64,000 nt of DNA from an uncultured Burkholderiales bacterium (GTDB lineage Bacteria; Pseudomonadota; Gammaproteobacteria; Burkholderiales; Burkholderiaceae_C): NCBI GenBank assembly GCA_937927685.1, contig CALBSC010000001.1, forward strand, positions 1 through 64,000, in the 5' to 3' direction. This document shows positions 9,051-18,178 of this stretch, in pieces. Position 1 is the stretch's first letter. The number at the start of each line of letters is the position of its first letter. Both the position numbers and the translations under genes were made by a program. Under the pieces are notes generated by a model. The model saw only the letters and a list, made by a program, of their open reading frames with translations. It searched no databases and was not told where the DNA came from.

Positions 9051-9463
9051 GAGTTTTCTTTAATCGATTGGGCATGATTTACAGGCTGACTGCGGTCTTG
9101 AATTCGGATAATGTGCGCTAACTGCCGCGAACCAACAAGACAACATCCACACCGATGGCAACTAAGATGCAACCCAGGCTAGCTTAGTGCAACGCCATTT
9201 CTCTGTCCATAGTGAAGATGCCACAGGCCGAAGCACAGGTGATGACGTATAGCCGGCGGCCGCCTGCAACATGGCCTGCGTTAGCTCAGCCTCAATGGGC
9301 GAATGTTCTACGTCCAAAAGCAGCCATTCTTAACCCGCTCCTGCGACGACCACCATAGCGTAAGCACTTCCCAGTGAGATTCAGAAACCCGTTTGCACGC
9401 GCCCTTCGACCTGGGCGCATTTGAATGCATTACGAGGAGTGTTCATGAAATTGATTCATGAAT
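9051..9463. other. 413-base gap inside the minus-strand catabolic run
   Basis: The gap separates the Bug gene at 9464-10432 from the acyl-CoA dehydrogenase. No reading frame resembles a known protein and no clear repeat was found. A short imperfect palindrome around ATTCATGAAT at 9453-9462 is near the Bug stop codon. The gap may hold a separate promoter for the dehydrogenase unit, so the two halves may be different operons. Confidence 0.4.
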
Positions 9464-10432
9464 TTAGCTTTCCAGCTTGAAATTCGTTGCCTTAATGAGA
9501 TCGCTCCAACGCTTCTGCGCAGCAACGATGTCGTTAGCGAGTTCGCTGGTATTCATCACGAATGGGTTGTGACCTGAACTCTGTAGGGCTGTGCGGACTT
9601 CGCGGATCTCCAACACTTCACGCACTGCAGCAGCAAAGGCGGTCGATTCAGACTGAGGTGTACCGACCTTGGCCACAAAGCCATACCAGTCCTCAGCTTG
9701 AGCCTGGGGAAATCCAGCTTCTGCTAAAGTGGGAACGTCGGGCAGTAATGGGCTGCGGGCAGCACCGCTGGTAGCTAGAACTCTCAACTTGCCAGCGCGG
9801 TGTTGCTCAATGAAGTTACCAAGCACATTCACAGCCGCCGGCACTTGTCCGCCTAGCAGATCGGCAATCATTGGAGGGCCGCCGCGATACAGCACGGCCT
9901 GCGCATCCACTGCAGCAGCGCGTGCGAGCAGCATACCGACGAAATGAGGCGTAGAACCTGCGGCGGGAATCCCATAGAACGCCTTCTCTGGAGTGGCCTT
10001 CATCCAAGCCACAAGCTCAGCCACGGTCTTGGCGGGCGTTGAGGGCCCCGCCACTACGCCGTGTTCAATCTTGCACGCAGTCATCACTGGCTCAATCTTG
10101 GCCATTTCGTAGGGCAGCTTGCTATAAAGAAGTGGAGTCATGGTCATCATGGCAGCGGGGGTCAGCACATAAGCCGAACCGTCAGCATTTCCGTTGACCA
10201 GCGCAGCCAGAGCTAGTTGGCCGCCCGCTCCGGTCTTGTTGTCAACTACAACTGTGCGCTTGAGCTTTTGCGATAGTTTGTCGGCAAGGGTACGAGCGAC
10301 GAAGTCGGGCGAGCCCCCGGGAGGGAAGCCCACAATTATCGTGATGGATTTGCTTTCCTGAGCAAAGGCCCCGAACGCAGATGTAGAAGCAGCCGCGACA
10401 CCGGTCTGCAGGAAAGTTCGACGTGATTGCAT
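9464..10432 (-). CDS. Bug/TctC family substrate-binding protein
   Basis: A 322-residue Bug receptor. The N-terminus MQSRRTFLQTGVAAA resembles a twin-arginine signal, with cleavage near AFAQ. PPGGSPDFVARTL, VVDNKTGAGGQ and the late PDVPTLAEAGFP segment are family landmarks. It follows the FAH-family gene by 48 bases and is the last gene of the P450/meta-cleavage operon. This suggests it binds the aromatic substrate for uptake; no membrane carrier subunits are nearby. Confidence 0.92.
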   Translation of the reverse strand: MQSRRTFLQTGVAAASTSAFGAFAQESKSITIIVGFPPGGSPDFVARTLADKLSQKLKRTVVVDNKTGAGGQLALAALVNGNADGSAYVLTPAAMMTMTPLLYSKLPYEMAKIEPVMTACKIEHGVVAGPSTPAKTVAELVAWMKATPEKAFYGIPAAGSTPHFVGMLLARAAAVDAQAVLYRGGPPMIADLLGGQVPAAVNVLGNFIEQHRAGKLRVLATSGAARSPLLPDVPTLAEAGFPQAQAEDWYGFVAKVGTPQSESTAFAAAVREVLEIREVRTALQSSGHNPFVMNTSELANDIVAAQKRWSDLIKATNFKLES

Positions 10433-10480
10433 GCTTGTCTCCTAGTCTTTGGTTGTGGATGGAACGAAGGAAATCGAAAT

Positions 10481-11362
10481 TCAATGGTTACGCAGGTGTG
10501 ATGGCAGGCGATCTTCATTGCCTAGTGCAACGCGAACCACCTCAGGACTGCTGGTGGGCTGATGGCCAACCAACGCGCGGTGGGCCGGGCCCTCGACCAC
10601 GCGGTTAGTCAGACGGCCTAGACCGGTGACTTCTACCTCGATCAGATCACCTACTTCTAGCGGACGCGAATTGGCTGGTGTTGCGGTCAGCACTAGGTCG
10701 CCGGGCATCAACGTGATGTGACGTGCGAGGTCGGCCACTAGGTAGTCGAAGCCAAAAACCATCTCATCCTTTAGCACACCTTCTTGCACTAGCTTCCCGT
10801 TTCGATAAGTTCGCAGCGTCTGCTCTCGAATGTCGATACCCGAAACGACGCCAGGCCCCACCGGACAAAAACCGTCGGCGCCCTTAACGCGTAGCATCGA
10901 GCCGTGATCGATGTCGCGCATGTCATGAAGGCCCATGTCTAGGGCGCAAGCGAAGCCAGCTATGCGGTCCCAGGCCTCCTCGGGCGAAATGTTGCGAGTA
11001 GGTTTTCCGATAACGATGGCGATTTCGCCTTCGTAATTAAGGTACTGGTAGCCCGCCGGTCTAACGATCTCACCACCGTGGGCATTAAGCGAGGTGATCG
11101 GCTTCATGAAGTAAGAGGGGGAACCGTACTCGGCCGGCGTATTGGCACGTTTACCACGCAATTCGTAGTAACGCGATGCGTAATTCAGGTGCAAGCAGAT
11201 GATCTTGGTTGGATCGCAGGGTGCCAAGTGAGTAACCTGATCGACACTGACCACGCGGCCGTCATCTAGTGTGAGAGTCCCGTCGGCAAAATCGGCCCAA
11301 TGGGTGGAACCGTTGTAGATGACCCGACGGACTTCTAGGCGTGGGCCTTGCAAAACGTTCAT
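10481..11362 (-). CDS. Fumarylacetoacetate hydrolase family protein (HpaG-like)
   Basis: A 293-residue FAH-superfamily enzyme. The metal site is visible as YEGEIAIVIG with Glu111 and Glu113, and Asp142 in ALDMGLHD. The C-terminal LTATPANSRPLEVGD block is typical. In the homoprotocatechuate route HpaG decarboxylates and isomerises the ring-cleavage product. It overlaps the LigB-type dioxygenase gene by four bases, which supports a shared pathway. Other FAH-family hydrolases remain possible. Confidence 0.85.
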   Translation of the reverse strand: MNVLQGPRLEVRRVIYNGSTHWADFADGTLTLDDGRVVSVDQVTHLAPCDPTKIICLHLNYASRYYELRGKRANTPAEYGSPSYFMKPITSLNAHGGEIVRPAGYQYLNYEGEIAIVIGKPTRNISPEEAWDRIAGFACALDMGLHDMRDIDHGSMLRVKGADGFCPVGPGVVSGIDIREQTLRTYRNGKLVQEGVLKDEMVFGFDYLVADLARHITLMPGDLVLTATPANSRPLEVGDLIEVEVTGLGRLTNRVVEGPAHRALVGHQPTSSPEVVRVALGNEDRLPSHLRNH

Positions 11363-12234
11363 TGTTGTTTCTCCAGGGATTGTGTGTCGAACCAGATGTG
11401 GACGTTGCCGGTACCCATCGCGTTTTCATAGTCGGATACTCGATGGCCGCGCGCGGTGCAGTTCCTGCCGCCCATGGCGCCCACCATCTGAAGATAATGT
11501 CCGCCCAAGCCTTCGTAGGCCGCGGCCCGCAGTTCCGGATAGCGGTCGATAACTTCCGCGTGCCTCCCTTGAGTCCAGGCATCCATGACCTCATGGTCCA
11601 GCGCAACACTTTTTGGATCGGTAATGTTGTCCGGGTGCCACCAGCGCGGGTTACGGGGTTGAAAATCGAGGTCGACCATGCGGTGGCTGAGTGCCCCTGA
11701 TGCCAGCAGCACCACCTTGCAGTCGGTATTGGCGATGGCCTCACCGATCACCTCGCCCATGGCCAGGAAGTGTGGCGCTCGGGCGTTTTGACAAATTCCG
11801 ACAGACAGGATTCGCTCGCCGCGCCACAGCGGCTCCAGCAGGTTCACTGTGGGATATTCGGGACCGATGTGCACGTTAGTCGCGTTTTCTGCCGGAACAC
11901 CCTTGCGAACACCTAAAGCCGCTATCTCGGCCGCCAATACAGGAGCGCCAGGGTAGTCGTAGGGGATGTCGTAAAGAATCCAAGGCATCTCGTTAGAGGT
12001 GTAGATGCCCTTGTAGCGCTCGGCGCCGGCGACGATGTGACGGCCGCTTGTGAACCAGTGGGTATCAAATATCACAAACGTGTCTGCACCGGTTTCGTCG
12101 ATCTTCCTGCGCAGCCGGGAATAACCTTCGACGAGATCTGTATCTCGACCATTTCCCATCTGAATACGGTCCGCCTCGGGTCGAAAAAGTCCTGGGTGGT
12201 GAGACACCACTGCGGCGCCAACGATCTGTCCCAT
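11359..12234 (-). CDS. LigB/HpcB-type class III extradiol ring-cleavage dioxygenase
   Basis: A 291-residue class III extradiol dioxygenase, close in layout to 3,4-dihydroxyphenylacetate 2,3-dioxygenase (HpaD/HpcB). The N-terminal SHHPGLF supplies a candidate iron-binding His. FDTHWFTSG, YKGIYTSNEMPW and LASGALSHRMVD follow the family pattern. The ATG at 12234 fits the family start; longer starts run into the reductase gene. Next to FAH-family, aldehyde dehydrogenase and hydratase genes it is the probable ring-opening step. The exact catechol is unknown. Confidence 0.85.
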   Translation of the reverse strand: MGQIVGAAVVSHHPGLFRPEADRIQMGNGRDTDLVEGYSRLRRKIDETGADTFVIFDTHWFTSGRHIVAGAERYKGIYTSNEMPWILYDIPYDYPGAPVLAAEIAALGVRKGVPAENATNVHIGPEYPTVNLLEPLWRGERILSVGICQNARAPHFLAMGEVIGEAIANTDCKVVLLASGALSHRMVDLDFQPRNPRWWHPDNITDPKSVALDHEVMDAWTQGRHAEVIDRYPELRAAAYEGLGGHYLQMVGAMGGRNCTARGHRVSDYENAMGTGNVHIWFDTQSLEKQQ

Positions 12235-12254
12235 GCTGCTAGTCCTTTCCAAAA

Positions 12255-13214
12255 TCAGAGGTCGAGTACCAGCACACTGCTGCACGAACGGGACACGCAG
12301 GGCATCATCCGGTCGCCGCACCGTTTTTCATCATCGGTTAGAAAGCTGTCGCGGTGGTCGGGAACACCTTCCAATACCGATGTGACGCAGCTGCCACACA
12401 CCCCCTGCTCGCAGGAAGTGAAAACTTCGATGCCATTCAGACTCAGAACCTGTACGATGCTTTGATCTGGGGGCACGGTGAATTCGCTGCCGCTGCTCGC
12501 CAGCCGTACCGTAAAACTCTCTTTGGGTGCAGCCAGTAGTGCATCGTCTGCAGAAAAGTACTCGAAATGCACCGCGCTGGCAGGCCAGCCTCTGCTTGTG
12601 GCGCAGGATCGCACTGCCTCCATAAAGGGGCGGGGGCCGCAGAGATAGAGGTGCGTTCCATCATTCTGCTCGGCGAGCACCCGCTCCAGTGTGGACTGCA
12701 CAGCTGCGACATCGAGTCCCAGATGGAAATGCACGTGGCCGGCAAACGGCGGTAGCGCAAGCGGCGCGGAAAATGCGGCGTGCGCCTGCGACCGCGCGAA
12801 GTCGTGAAGTTCAAACGAGGCACCCTGCGCCGCTAGGTGGCGGGCCATAGACAGCAGTGGCGTAATGCCGATGCCTGCTCCCAGCAGCAGGTGATGCTTA
12901 GCCGTAGGCGCCAATCCAAAGTTGTTGCGCGGCGTGCTGACCTGAAGCACGTCGCCCTCACGCACCTGTTCATGCAGGGCGGCCGAGCCCCCGCGAGAGG
13001 TAGACTCAAGTTTGACGCCAATCACGTAGGCGTCTGTGTCACTCGGTCCATTGCACAGGGAGTACTGACGTTCGATGCCACCTGGCAGATGCACGTCGAT
13101 ATGGGCGCCAGCCGAGAAAGCAGGTAGTGATTCCTTGCCTACACTGGCCAGTTCGAAGGAACGCACTTCCGGTGTTTCCTGTACGATGCGCCGAACCTGT
13201 ACCTGAAGATTCAT
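12255..13214 (-). CDS. PDR/VanB-type ferredoxin reductase (FMN, NAD, [2Fe-2S])
   Basis: A 319-residue phthalate dioxygenase reductase type flavoprotein. The order is flavin domain with RQYSLCN at 49-55, NAD domain with GAGIGITPL at 112-120, and a C-terminal plant-type ferredoxin domain with Cys268, Cys273, Cys276 and Cys306 in the CX4CX2CX29C pattern. It passes electrons from NAD(P)H to an oxygenase. It lies 23 bases after the P450 gene, so the P450 is the expected partner, which is a less usual pairing than a Rieske oxygenase. Confidence 0.93.
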   Translation of the reverse strand: MNLQVQVRRIVQETPEVRSFELASVGKESLPAFSAGAHIDVHLPGGIERQYSLCNGPSDTDAYVIGVKLESTSRGGSAALHEQVREGDVLQVSTPRNNFGLAPTAKHHLLLGAGIGITPLLSMARHLAAQGASFELHDFARSQAHAAFSAPLALPPFAGHVHFHLGLDVAAVQSTLERVLAEQNDGTHLYLCGPRPFMEAVRSCATSRGWPASAVHFEYFSADDALLAAPKESFTVRLASSGSEFTVPPDQSIVQVLSLNGIEVFTSCEQGVCGSCVTSVLEGVPDHRDSFLTDDEKRCGDRMMPCVSRSCSSVLVLDL

Positions 13215-13237
13215 AGGGTTTGACTCCGGTACTGTGA

Positions 13238-14482
13238 TTAGCGAGCAGGACCAAGGCGGGCCGGCAACGCATAGGGAGCGTTGATGAAGTTGCTGCGCAA
13301 GCGGGCTGCGGGGCCTGTAGCCTCGATGTCGGGGTAGCGACGCAGCAGTTCTGTGTAGGCAATGCGGATTTCTAGCCTTGCCAGGTGCGCACCCAGGCAG
13401 AAATGTGGGCCGCCCATGCCGAAGGCCATGTGGAGGTTGGGCGTGCGACGGATGTCGAACTGATATGGGTTGGTGATGCGTCGCTCGTCGAAGTTGCCCG
13501 ACGCATAAAACAGTGCAACCTTGTCGCCTTTGGCGATCGCCTGACCCGCGATCTCAGTGTCTCGGGTAGCGGTTCGGCGCATGTTCATGGTGGGCGTTGC
13601 CCAGCGTACGATCTCCTCAGTTGCACTCGCAGCCAGACTGTCAAGGTCGGTTAGCCACTGAGCCTTCTGTTCGGGAAAATCGCTGAGCGCGCGCAGCGCA
13701 TAGCTCAAGCTAGAGCGCGTCGTATCAGCACCTGCGGCACCAAGCAGTCCGAAAAAGGCGCCAAGTTCGTCAGTGCTGAGCGATTGGCCGTCAATCGTCG
13801 CCTTTACGAGCGTGCTCATGACGTCATCCTTGGGATCTTTCCGGCGCTGCTCCGCTAACCAGCGGCCATAGGCCTGGATCTCTAGCCCGGCTTCGCCGAT
13901 GCCTTGTGCGTTCTCGCCACCAAAGCGCGGGTCACCCGAGAAGAAGGTTCGGTCGGCCAGTTCCAACATGCGGCGCTGATCGGCTTGGGGCACGCCCATG
14001 AGGTCATAGAACACCCCCAGAGGCAGTGGTGTGGCAAAGTCGCGTACGAAATCAATTTCTTCCTGGCCAGCCAGTGAGTCGAGGATGACGCGGACGCGGT
14101 CGCGGATCTGGTCATTCAGTCGCGTGACCCCCATAGAACTGAATGCCGGACCCACCAAGCGTCGCATGCGCGCATGTTCCGGTGGATCCATCTCGATCAT
14201 CGAGTTCTGGCCGGCATGGGGAATGTCACCCTCGAAGATGAGTTGGATTCCTTCTCGATTGCTAAAGGTCGATGTGTCCTTGCTGGCAGCGACGATGTCG
14301 TCGTAACGGGTAACAGCCCAAAAGCCGCGTTTCCCCGAATCCGGATGCTGGTGCCATGACACTGGCGCTTCAGCGCGTAGCTTTCGGAAAATGCCGTGCA
14401 GGTCAAGCCGCATGTATGTGTCGAGGGCACCGAGGTTAATGTCGGGCAATGAGAGTTTTGTGTCGTGAAGCATGCTGTTCAT
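13238..14482 (-). CDS. Cytochrome P450
   Basis: A bacterial class I type P450 of about 414 residues. The I-helix AAGADTT is near 249-255, the ExxR pair EIVR at 290-293, and the haem loop FGMGGPHFCLG carries the thiolate Cys near residue 362. Starts at 14473, 14482 or 14518 are all in frame; 14482 is a compromise, since 14518 overlaps the dehydrogenase stop. The gene sits between the aldehyde dehydrogenase and its probable reductase. Likely role: hydroxylation or O-demethylation of an aromatic compound to make the catechol cleaved by the LigB-type enzyme. Confidence 0.92.
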   Translation of the reverse strand: MNSMLHDTKLSLPDINLGALDTYMRLDLHGIFRKLRAEAPVSWHQHPDSGKRGFWAVTRYDDIVAASKDTSTFSNREGIQLIFEGDIPHAGQNSMIEMDPPEHARMRRLVGPAFSSMGVTRLNDQIRDRVRVILDSLAGQEEIDFVRDFATPLPLGVFYDLMGVPQADQRRMLELADRTFFSGDPRFGGENAQGIGEAGLEIQAYGRWLAEQRRKDPKDDVMSTLVKATIDGQSLSTDELGAFFGLLGAAGADTTRSSLSYALRALSDFPEQKAQWLTDLDSLAASATEEIVRWATPTMNMRRTATRDTEIAGQAIAKGDKVALFYASGNFDERRITNPYQFDIRRTPNLHMAFGMGGPHFCLGAHLARLEIRIAYTELLRRYPDIEATGPAARLRSNFINAPYALPARLGPAR

Positions 14483-14504
14483 TCCACTTCCATTTCCACT
14501 TGGT

Positions 14505-15977
14505 TCAGCGGCCAGCAAACACTGGTGCGTAAGGCTTTTTCGATACCATCACGTCCTTGATATCGCAGAAAAAGTCGAAGCTCCAGTTGCCGCCTTCACG
14601 GCCTATGCCGGAGTCGCCGACGCCACCAAAGGGCGCCTCAAGGTCGCGCAGAAAGAATGAGTTGATCCAGACCATACCGGCGCATAGTTGGTTGCCAAGC
14701 GCCACGGCCCGGCTTTGCTCACCGAACACGGTGGCCGAAAGGCCGTAACGGGTGCCATTAGCCATTACCACCGCCTCTTCGTCACTACCGAAACGCTGTA
14801 CGGTCAGCACCGGACCAAACACCTCGTTTTGGACGATCTCATCTTCTTGCGCTACGTCATCAACCAGAGTTGGCTGGTAGTACAGCCCGCCACGCTCGTG
14901 TGGTTGCCCACCCCAGCGGATTTTGGCGCCGCCGGCGCGGGCCCGGTCGACAAAGCCTGAAACCTTTTCCAACTGGCGAGGGTGAATCAGAGGGCCGATC
15001 TCTGTGGAGGGCTCGCGCGGGTCTCCGACTTTCAGGCTTACCACAATCTTCTCCATGCGAGTCAGAAAGTCTTCCGCAATGGCTTTGTGCAATAGGATGC
15101 GGGTTCCTGCCAAACAGACTTGGCCAGCATTACGGTACTGCAGCGCGGCGGTGGCGGCCGCTTGATCGAGATCGGCGTCATCGAGCACTATCAGTGGCGA
15201 CTTGCCTCCCAGCTCAAAGCTCGTCGGCGTAAGGTTACGGGCTGTGGCCGAGGCGATCGACTTGGCGGTAGGCACAGAACCAGTGAACGATACGCGCGCC
15301 ACGCGCGGGTCGGCTACTAGGGCGGCTCCGGTGGTTGCGCCAATGCCGTGCACAACGTTGAGGACGCCAGACGGCAGGCCCGCGTCATGCGCGATTTGTG
15401 CCAGCATCGAACAGGTCAGCGGAGCCCACTCTGGCGGCTTGATCACCACCGTATTTCCAGCTGCCAGCGCAGGGCCCAGCTTCCAAGTGGTGAGCATCAT
15501 GGGCGAGTTCCAAGGCGTGATCAGCACACACACGCCGGCTGGGTCGTAGCGCAGATGATGGCAGGCGTTCTTGCCATCGATGCGGTGGCCCTGCAGCGTG
15601 ATCGCTTGTTCGGCAAAGAATGCAATGTTGTGAGCACATCGCTCAATCTGGTGCCCGCGCAGACGGGTATAGAGCATGCCGTTGTCTTCACATTCCACAC
15701 GGGCGAGTTGGTCACCCCGGCGCTTGATTTCTTCGGCGAAAGCCTTTAGCAGTTCACCGCGTCGAACCGGACCTAGTGCGGCCCAGGCAGGGAAGGCCCG
15801 GCGAGCCGCTTCGATGGCTTCGTCACAATGCTCGGGCAGGCCAGCAGCGATTTGACCTATCAGGTGCCCGTCGATGGGGCTATGGTTCGGGAAGTGCTCT
15901 GAGGAGCAAACCCGACGGCCGTCAATGTAATGGTCCGGCGAGACATTGATGCCGTCGATGTTGAGGAAAGTGGTCAT
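14505..15977 (-). CDS. Aldehyde dehydrogenase (HpaE-like)
   Basis: A 490-residue NAD(P)-dependent aldehyde dehydrogenase. The Rossmann segment with ITPWNSP, the SFTGSVPT loop, the catalytic Glu in FELGGKSP and the catalytic Cys in NAGQVCLAG are present. The sequence and setting match 5-carboxymethyl-2-hydroxymuconate semialdehyde dehydrogenase (HpaE), which oxidises the semialdehyde made by meta-cleavage. It follows the HpaH-type gene by 33 bases in the same operon. Confidence 0.9.
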   Translation of the reverse strand: MTTFLNIDGINVSPDHYIDGRRVCSSEHFPNHSPIDGHLIGQIAAGLPEHCDEAIEAARRAFPAWAALGPVRRGELLKAFAEEIKRRGDQLARVECEDNGMLYTRLRGHQIERCAHNIAFFAEQAITLQGHRIDGKNACHHLRYDPAGVCVLITPWNSPMMLTTWKLGPALAAGNTVVIKPPEWAPLTCSMLAQIAHDAGLPSGVLNVVHGIGATTGAALVADPRVARVSFTGSVPTAKSIASATARNLTPTSFELGGKSPLIVLDDADLDQAAATAALQYRNAGQVCLAGTRILLHKAIAEDFLTRMEKIVVSLKVGDPREPSTEIGPLIHPRQLEKVSGFVDRARAGGAKIRWGGQPHERGGLYYQPTLVDDVAQEDEIVQNEVFGPVLTVQRFGSDEEAVVMANGTRYGLSATVFGEQSRAVALGNQLCAGMVWINSFFLRDLEAPFGGVGDSGIGREGGNWSFDFFCDIKDVMVSKKPYAPVFAGR

Positions 15978-16010
15978 GAGTCGGAAAATGGAAAAGTAGT
16001 GCGGGGGCGT

Positions 16011-16802
16011 TCAACTAGAAAAGGCGAGCGAGATGCCCCCCAGTGGGCCGTAATCTGCGTGCAGCACGTCCCCAGGGGCGACAGCTACCGGCGAGGTGAA
16101 GGAGCCTGCCAGCAGGATCTGCCCTGGCTCTATGGTCACTTTGCGCGAGCCTAGGCGGTTAGCCAACCAGGCAACGCCCCCAGCTGGATGGCCGAGCACT
16201 GCTGCAGAGACGCCGCTCTCCACGATTTCGGCGTTTTTGTAAAGCAATGCTGCCAACCAACGCAGATCCACCTCGGTTGGCGTGACGGTTCGGCCACCAA
16301 GGATGACGCCAGCCCCCGCAGCGTTGTCGGATAGCGTGTCTACCAACTTGCGAGGCAACTCGGTGCGCGAGGCGATCAGTTCCAGCGCTGGCATGACATG
16401 GCGGGTTGCGGTAATGACGTCAGAGACGGTCACCCCGGGGCCGCGCAGGGGTCGATCGAGGATGAAAGCCAGCTCAACCTCGATGCGAGGTGCGTGCAGC
16501 CCCGCAAGCGAAAGAGTGCTCCCACTCTCGTACACCTGGCTTTCGAAAATATGGCCATAGTCCGGCTCATCGATTCCTACGGCCTTCTGCATGGCCTTGG
16601 ATGTCAGGCCAATCTTGTAGCCCCGCACTTGCTCGCCAGCGGCCTTCTTGATTTCGACCACACGTCGCTGTATGTCATAGGCATCCTCGGCGTCCATTTC
16701 AGGATGCAAATCCGAGAGCCGACGCATGATGGTTCCGGTCTGCTCGGCAGCATGTAGCTGGCTAGCGAGTTCGTCTTTTTGAGTTGTTGAGAGGATGGAC
16801 AT
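16011..16802 (-). CDS. HpaH-type 2-oxo-hept-4-ene-1,7-dioate hydratase
   Basis: A 263-residue member of the 2-keto-4-pentenoate hydratase family. RGYKIGLTSKAMQKAVGIDEPDYG and IEVELAFILDRPL are typical HpaH/MhpD segments (with acidic metal ligands in EVELAF). It is the first gene of the run and is divergent from a LysR gene. It would hydrate the oxo-diene acid after the dehydrogenase and FAH-family steps. The next aldolase (HpaI) is not in this window, so the pathway end lies elsewhere. Confidence 0.88.
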   Translation of the reverse strand: MSILSTTQKDELASQLHAAEQTGTIMRRLSDLHPEMDAEDAYDIQRRVVEIKKAAGEQVRGYKIGLTSKAMQKAVGIDEPDYGHIFESQVYESGSTLSLAGLHAPRIEVELAFILDRPLRGPGVTVSDVITATRHVMPALELIASRTELPRKLVDTLSDNAAGAGVILGGRTVTPTEVDLRWLAALLYKNAEIVESGVSAAVLGHPAGGVAWLANRLGSRKVTIEPGQILLAGSFTSPVAVAPGDVLHADYGPLGGISLAFSS

Positions 16803-16869
16803 GTCGGAAGCTTGTTGCGATGCGGCCGATTCTGAGTTAGGCTCACTTTCAAGACAAGCAATAATTTAT

Positions 16870-16882
16870 TTAAAACTTTTAA
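16870..16882. promoter_or_regulatory. Palindrome in the hpaH-like/LysR divergent region
   Basis: A perfect palindrome TTAAAA-C-TTTTAA lies in the 86-base AT-rich space between the divergent hydratase and LysR genes. A LysR binding site is expected here, but the assignment rests on position and symmetry only. Confidence 0.4.
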
Positions 16883-16888
16883 GAATTT

Positions 16889-17830
16889 GTGAATAATCTG
16901 ACCTTGCGCCAGCTTCGCGCCTTTCAAGCGGTAGCCAATACTCGCAGCTTTACAGAAGCCGCAGAGCACCTGAACCTAACGCCTGCCGCGTTAAGCGGTC
17001 TTGTCAAGGAGCTCGAAGCCCAGCTGGGTGTGCGCCTCTTCGACCGTAATACCCGAAAGGTCGAGCTATCGGGTGTAGGCCTTGAGTTCTTCCCTCTCAC
17101 CGAGCGGGTGCTCAGCGAGCTAGACGACGCGGTCATGAACATCACTGCGCTAAAAGAAAAGCGTCGAGGAATCGTGCGCATTGCGGCCCCCGAGGTGATG
17201 TCTTGCACCTTGGTGCCTCACGTGATGGCGGCTTTCCACAAGGCTTACCCGCATGTAGAACTGCGCTTTTTGGACGTGAACATTGAAGAGGTCATCACCC
17301 GCACCGTGCGCGGCGAGGTAGACGTTGGCATCGCCCCCGGTGCTACTGACATCCCCGAGATCCACAGAACGCCCTTCATGAGAGCTCCCCTGATGCTCGC
17401 GCTACCGCGCAATGACCCACTTGCGCAGCGCGGTTCCGTATCCTGGCTGGCCGCCCGCCAGAGACCCTTCGTCACCTTTTTTCGCTCATTGGGCGAATGG
17501 ACCGTTGGCGAAGAGGGCGGTGAGCGGCACAACCTGTTCCCAGACGATGTAACGGTCGTAAAGCGCATCAACACTGCACTGTCAATGGTCAAGGCGGGAT
17601 TCGGCGTATCGGTGTGCCCTCTGTACGCCAACGAATTAGCAGCGGGGTTCGATCTTGCGCTTGTTCGCCTGACCGATCCGGGGATCGAGCGCGAATACGC
17701 ACTCCTTACGCGAGCCGGTTACGCGCTAACACCGCCAGTCGAGGCTTTCTGCGATTTTGTTCAGAAGTTCGCTCCCCAATGGGCTGCCACTCAGTCGCCG
17801 CAGGGGCGCACCTTGCACTCAAGAGATTAA
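16889..17830 (+). CDS. LysR family transcriptional regulator
   Basis: A 313-residue LysR regulator starting with GTG. The N-terminal helix-turn-helix includes RSFTEAAEHLNLTPAALSG at about 19-37, followed by the effector-binding domain. It is divergent from the hydratase gene with only 86 bases between, the classic arrangement for control of the neighbouring operon. It probably senses the aromatic substrate or a ring-cleavage intermediate. Confidence 0.9.
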   Translation: MNNLTLRQLRAFQAVANTRSFTEAAEHLNLTPAALSGLVKELEAQLGVRLFDRNTRKVELSGVGLEFFPLTERVLSELDDAVMNITALKEKRRGIVRIAAPEVMSCTLVPHVMAAFHKAYPHVELRFLDVNIEEVITRTVRGEVDVGIAPGATDIPEIHRTPFMRAPLMLALPRNDPLAQRGSVSWLAARQRPFVTFFRSLGEWTVGEEGGERHNLFPDDVTVVKRINTALSMVKAGFGVSVCPLYANELAAGFDLALVRLTDPGIEREYALLTRAGYALTPPVEAFCDFVQKFAPQWAATQSPQGRTLHSRD

Positions 17831-18178
17831 CGTTTCTACCTGAAATAAATACCAGACCTTCAGGATCTATTGATCAGTGTCCGGTTAGGGTCGATTTCGG
17901 CCACTGATTTGAAGTGGTGGTGATAGACTGCTCGAAGCTTTAGCTACTGAAAATAATCAGCAAACCGTAGATCTCCAATTTCGACAGGCTTACCGTAAAA
18001 AATTGAGCTGAAGTTTGAATTTGTAAGTTACGCACTGCATACGCAACTACCGCTAACCAGATAGCAAGCACCGTTGGTGTGGAATTGAACCAGCGTCCAC
18101 ACTGCACCACCAATCACCACCAGGGGTCACATTCATTGCCGAGTGGGACCCCTTGTTTTTTCTCCATGTCATTCGACT
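17831..18178. other. Intergenic region between convergent genes with paired stem-loops
   Basis: A 348-base gap. A 7-base-pair stem-loop GTGTGGA/TCCACAC spans 18078-18102, followed by the terminator hairpin at 18122-18153. Bases 18103-18170 partly match 29806-29872 (shared CAATCACCA, TCACATTCAT and a T-run), so part of the region is a diverged repeat. No protein gene was recognised. Confidence 0.5.
18122..18161 (+). terminator. Rho-independent terminator
   Basis: Perfect 7-base-pair stem AGGGGTC/GACCCCT (18122-18128 and 18147-18153) with an 18-base loop, followed by TGTTTTTT. It is oriented for plus-strand transcripts from the LysR gene. It lies inside a region that is partly repeated near 29.8 kb. 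Confidence 0.6.

Noticed and set aside
18081..18098. A tRNA or tmRNA T-arm-like sequence (GGTTCAATTCC on the minus strand)
   Set aside because: The flanking bases do not pair as a T-arm, no acceptor or CCA end follows, and the stretch is better explained by the GTGTGGA/TCCACAC stem-loop.
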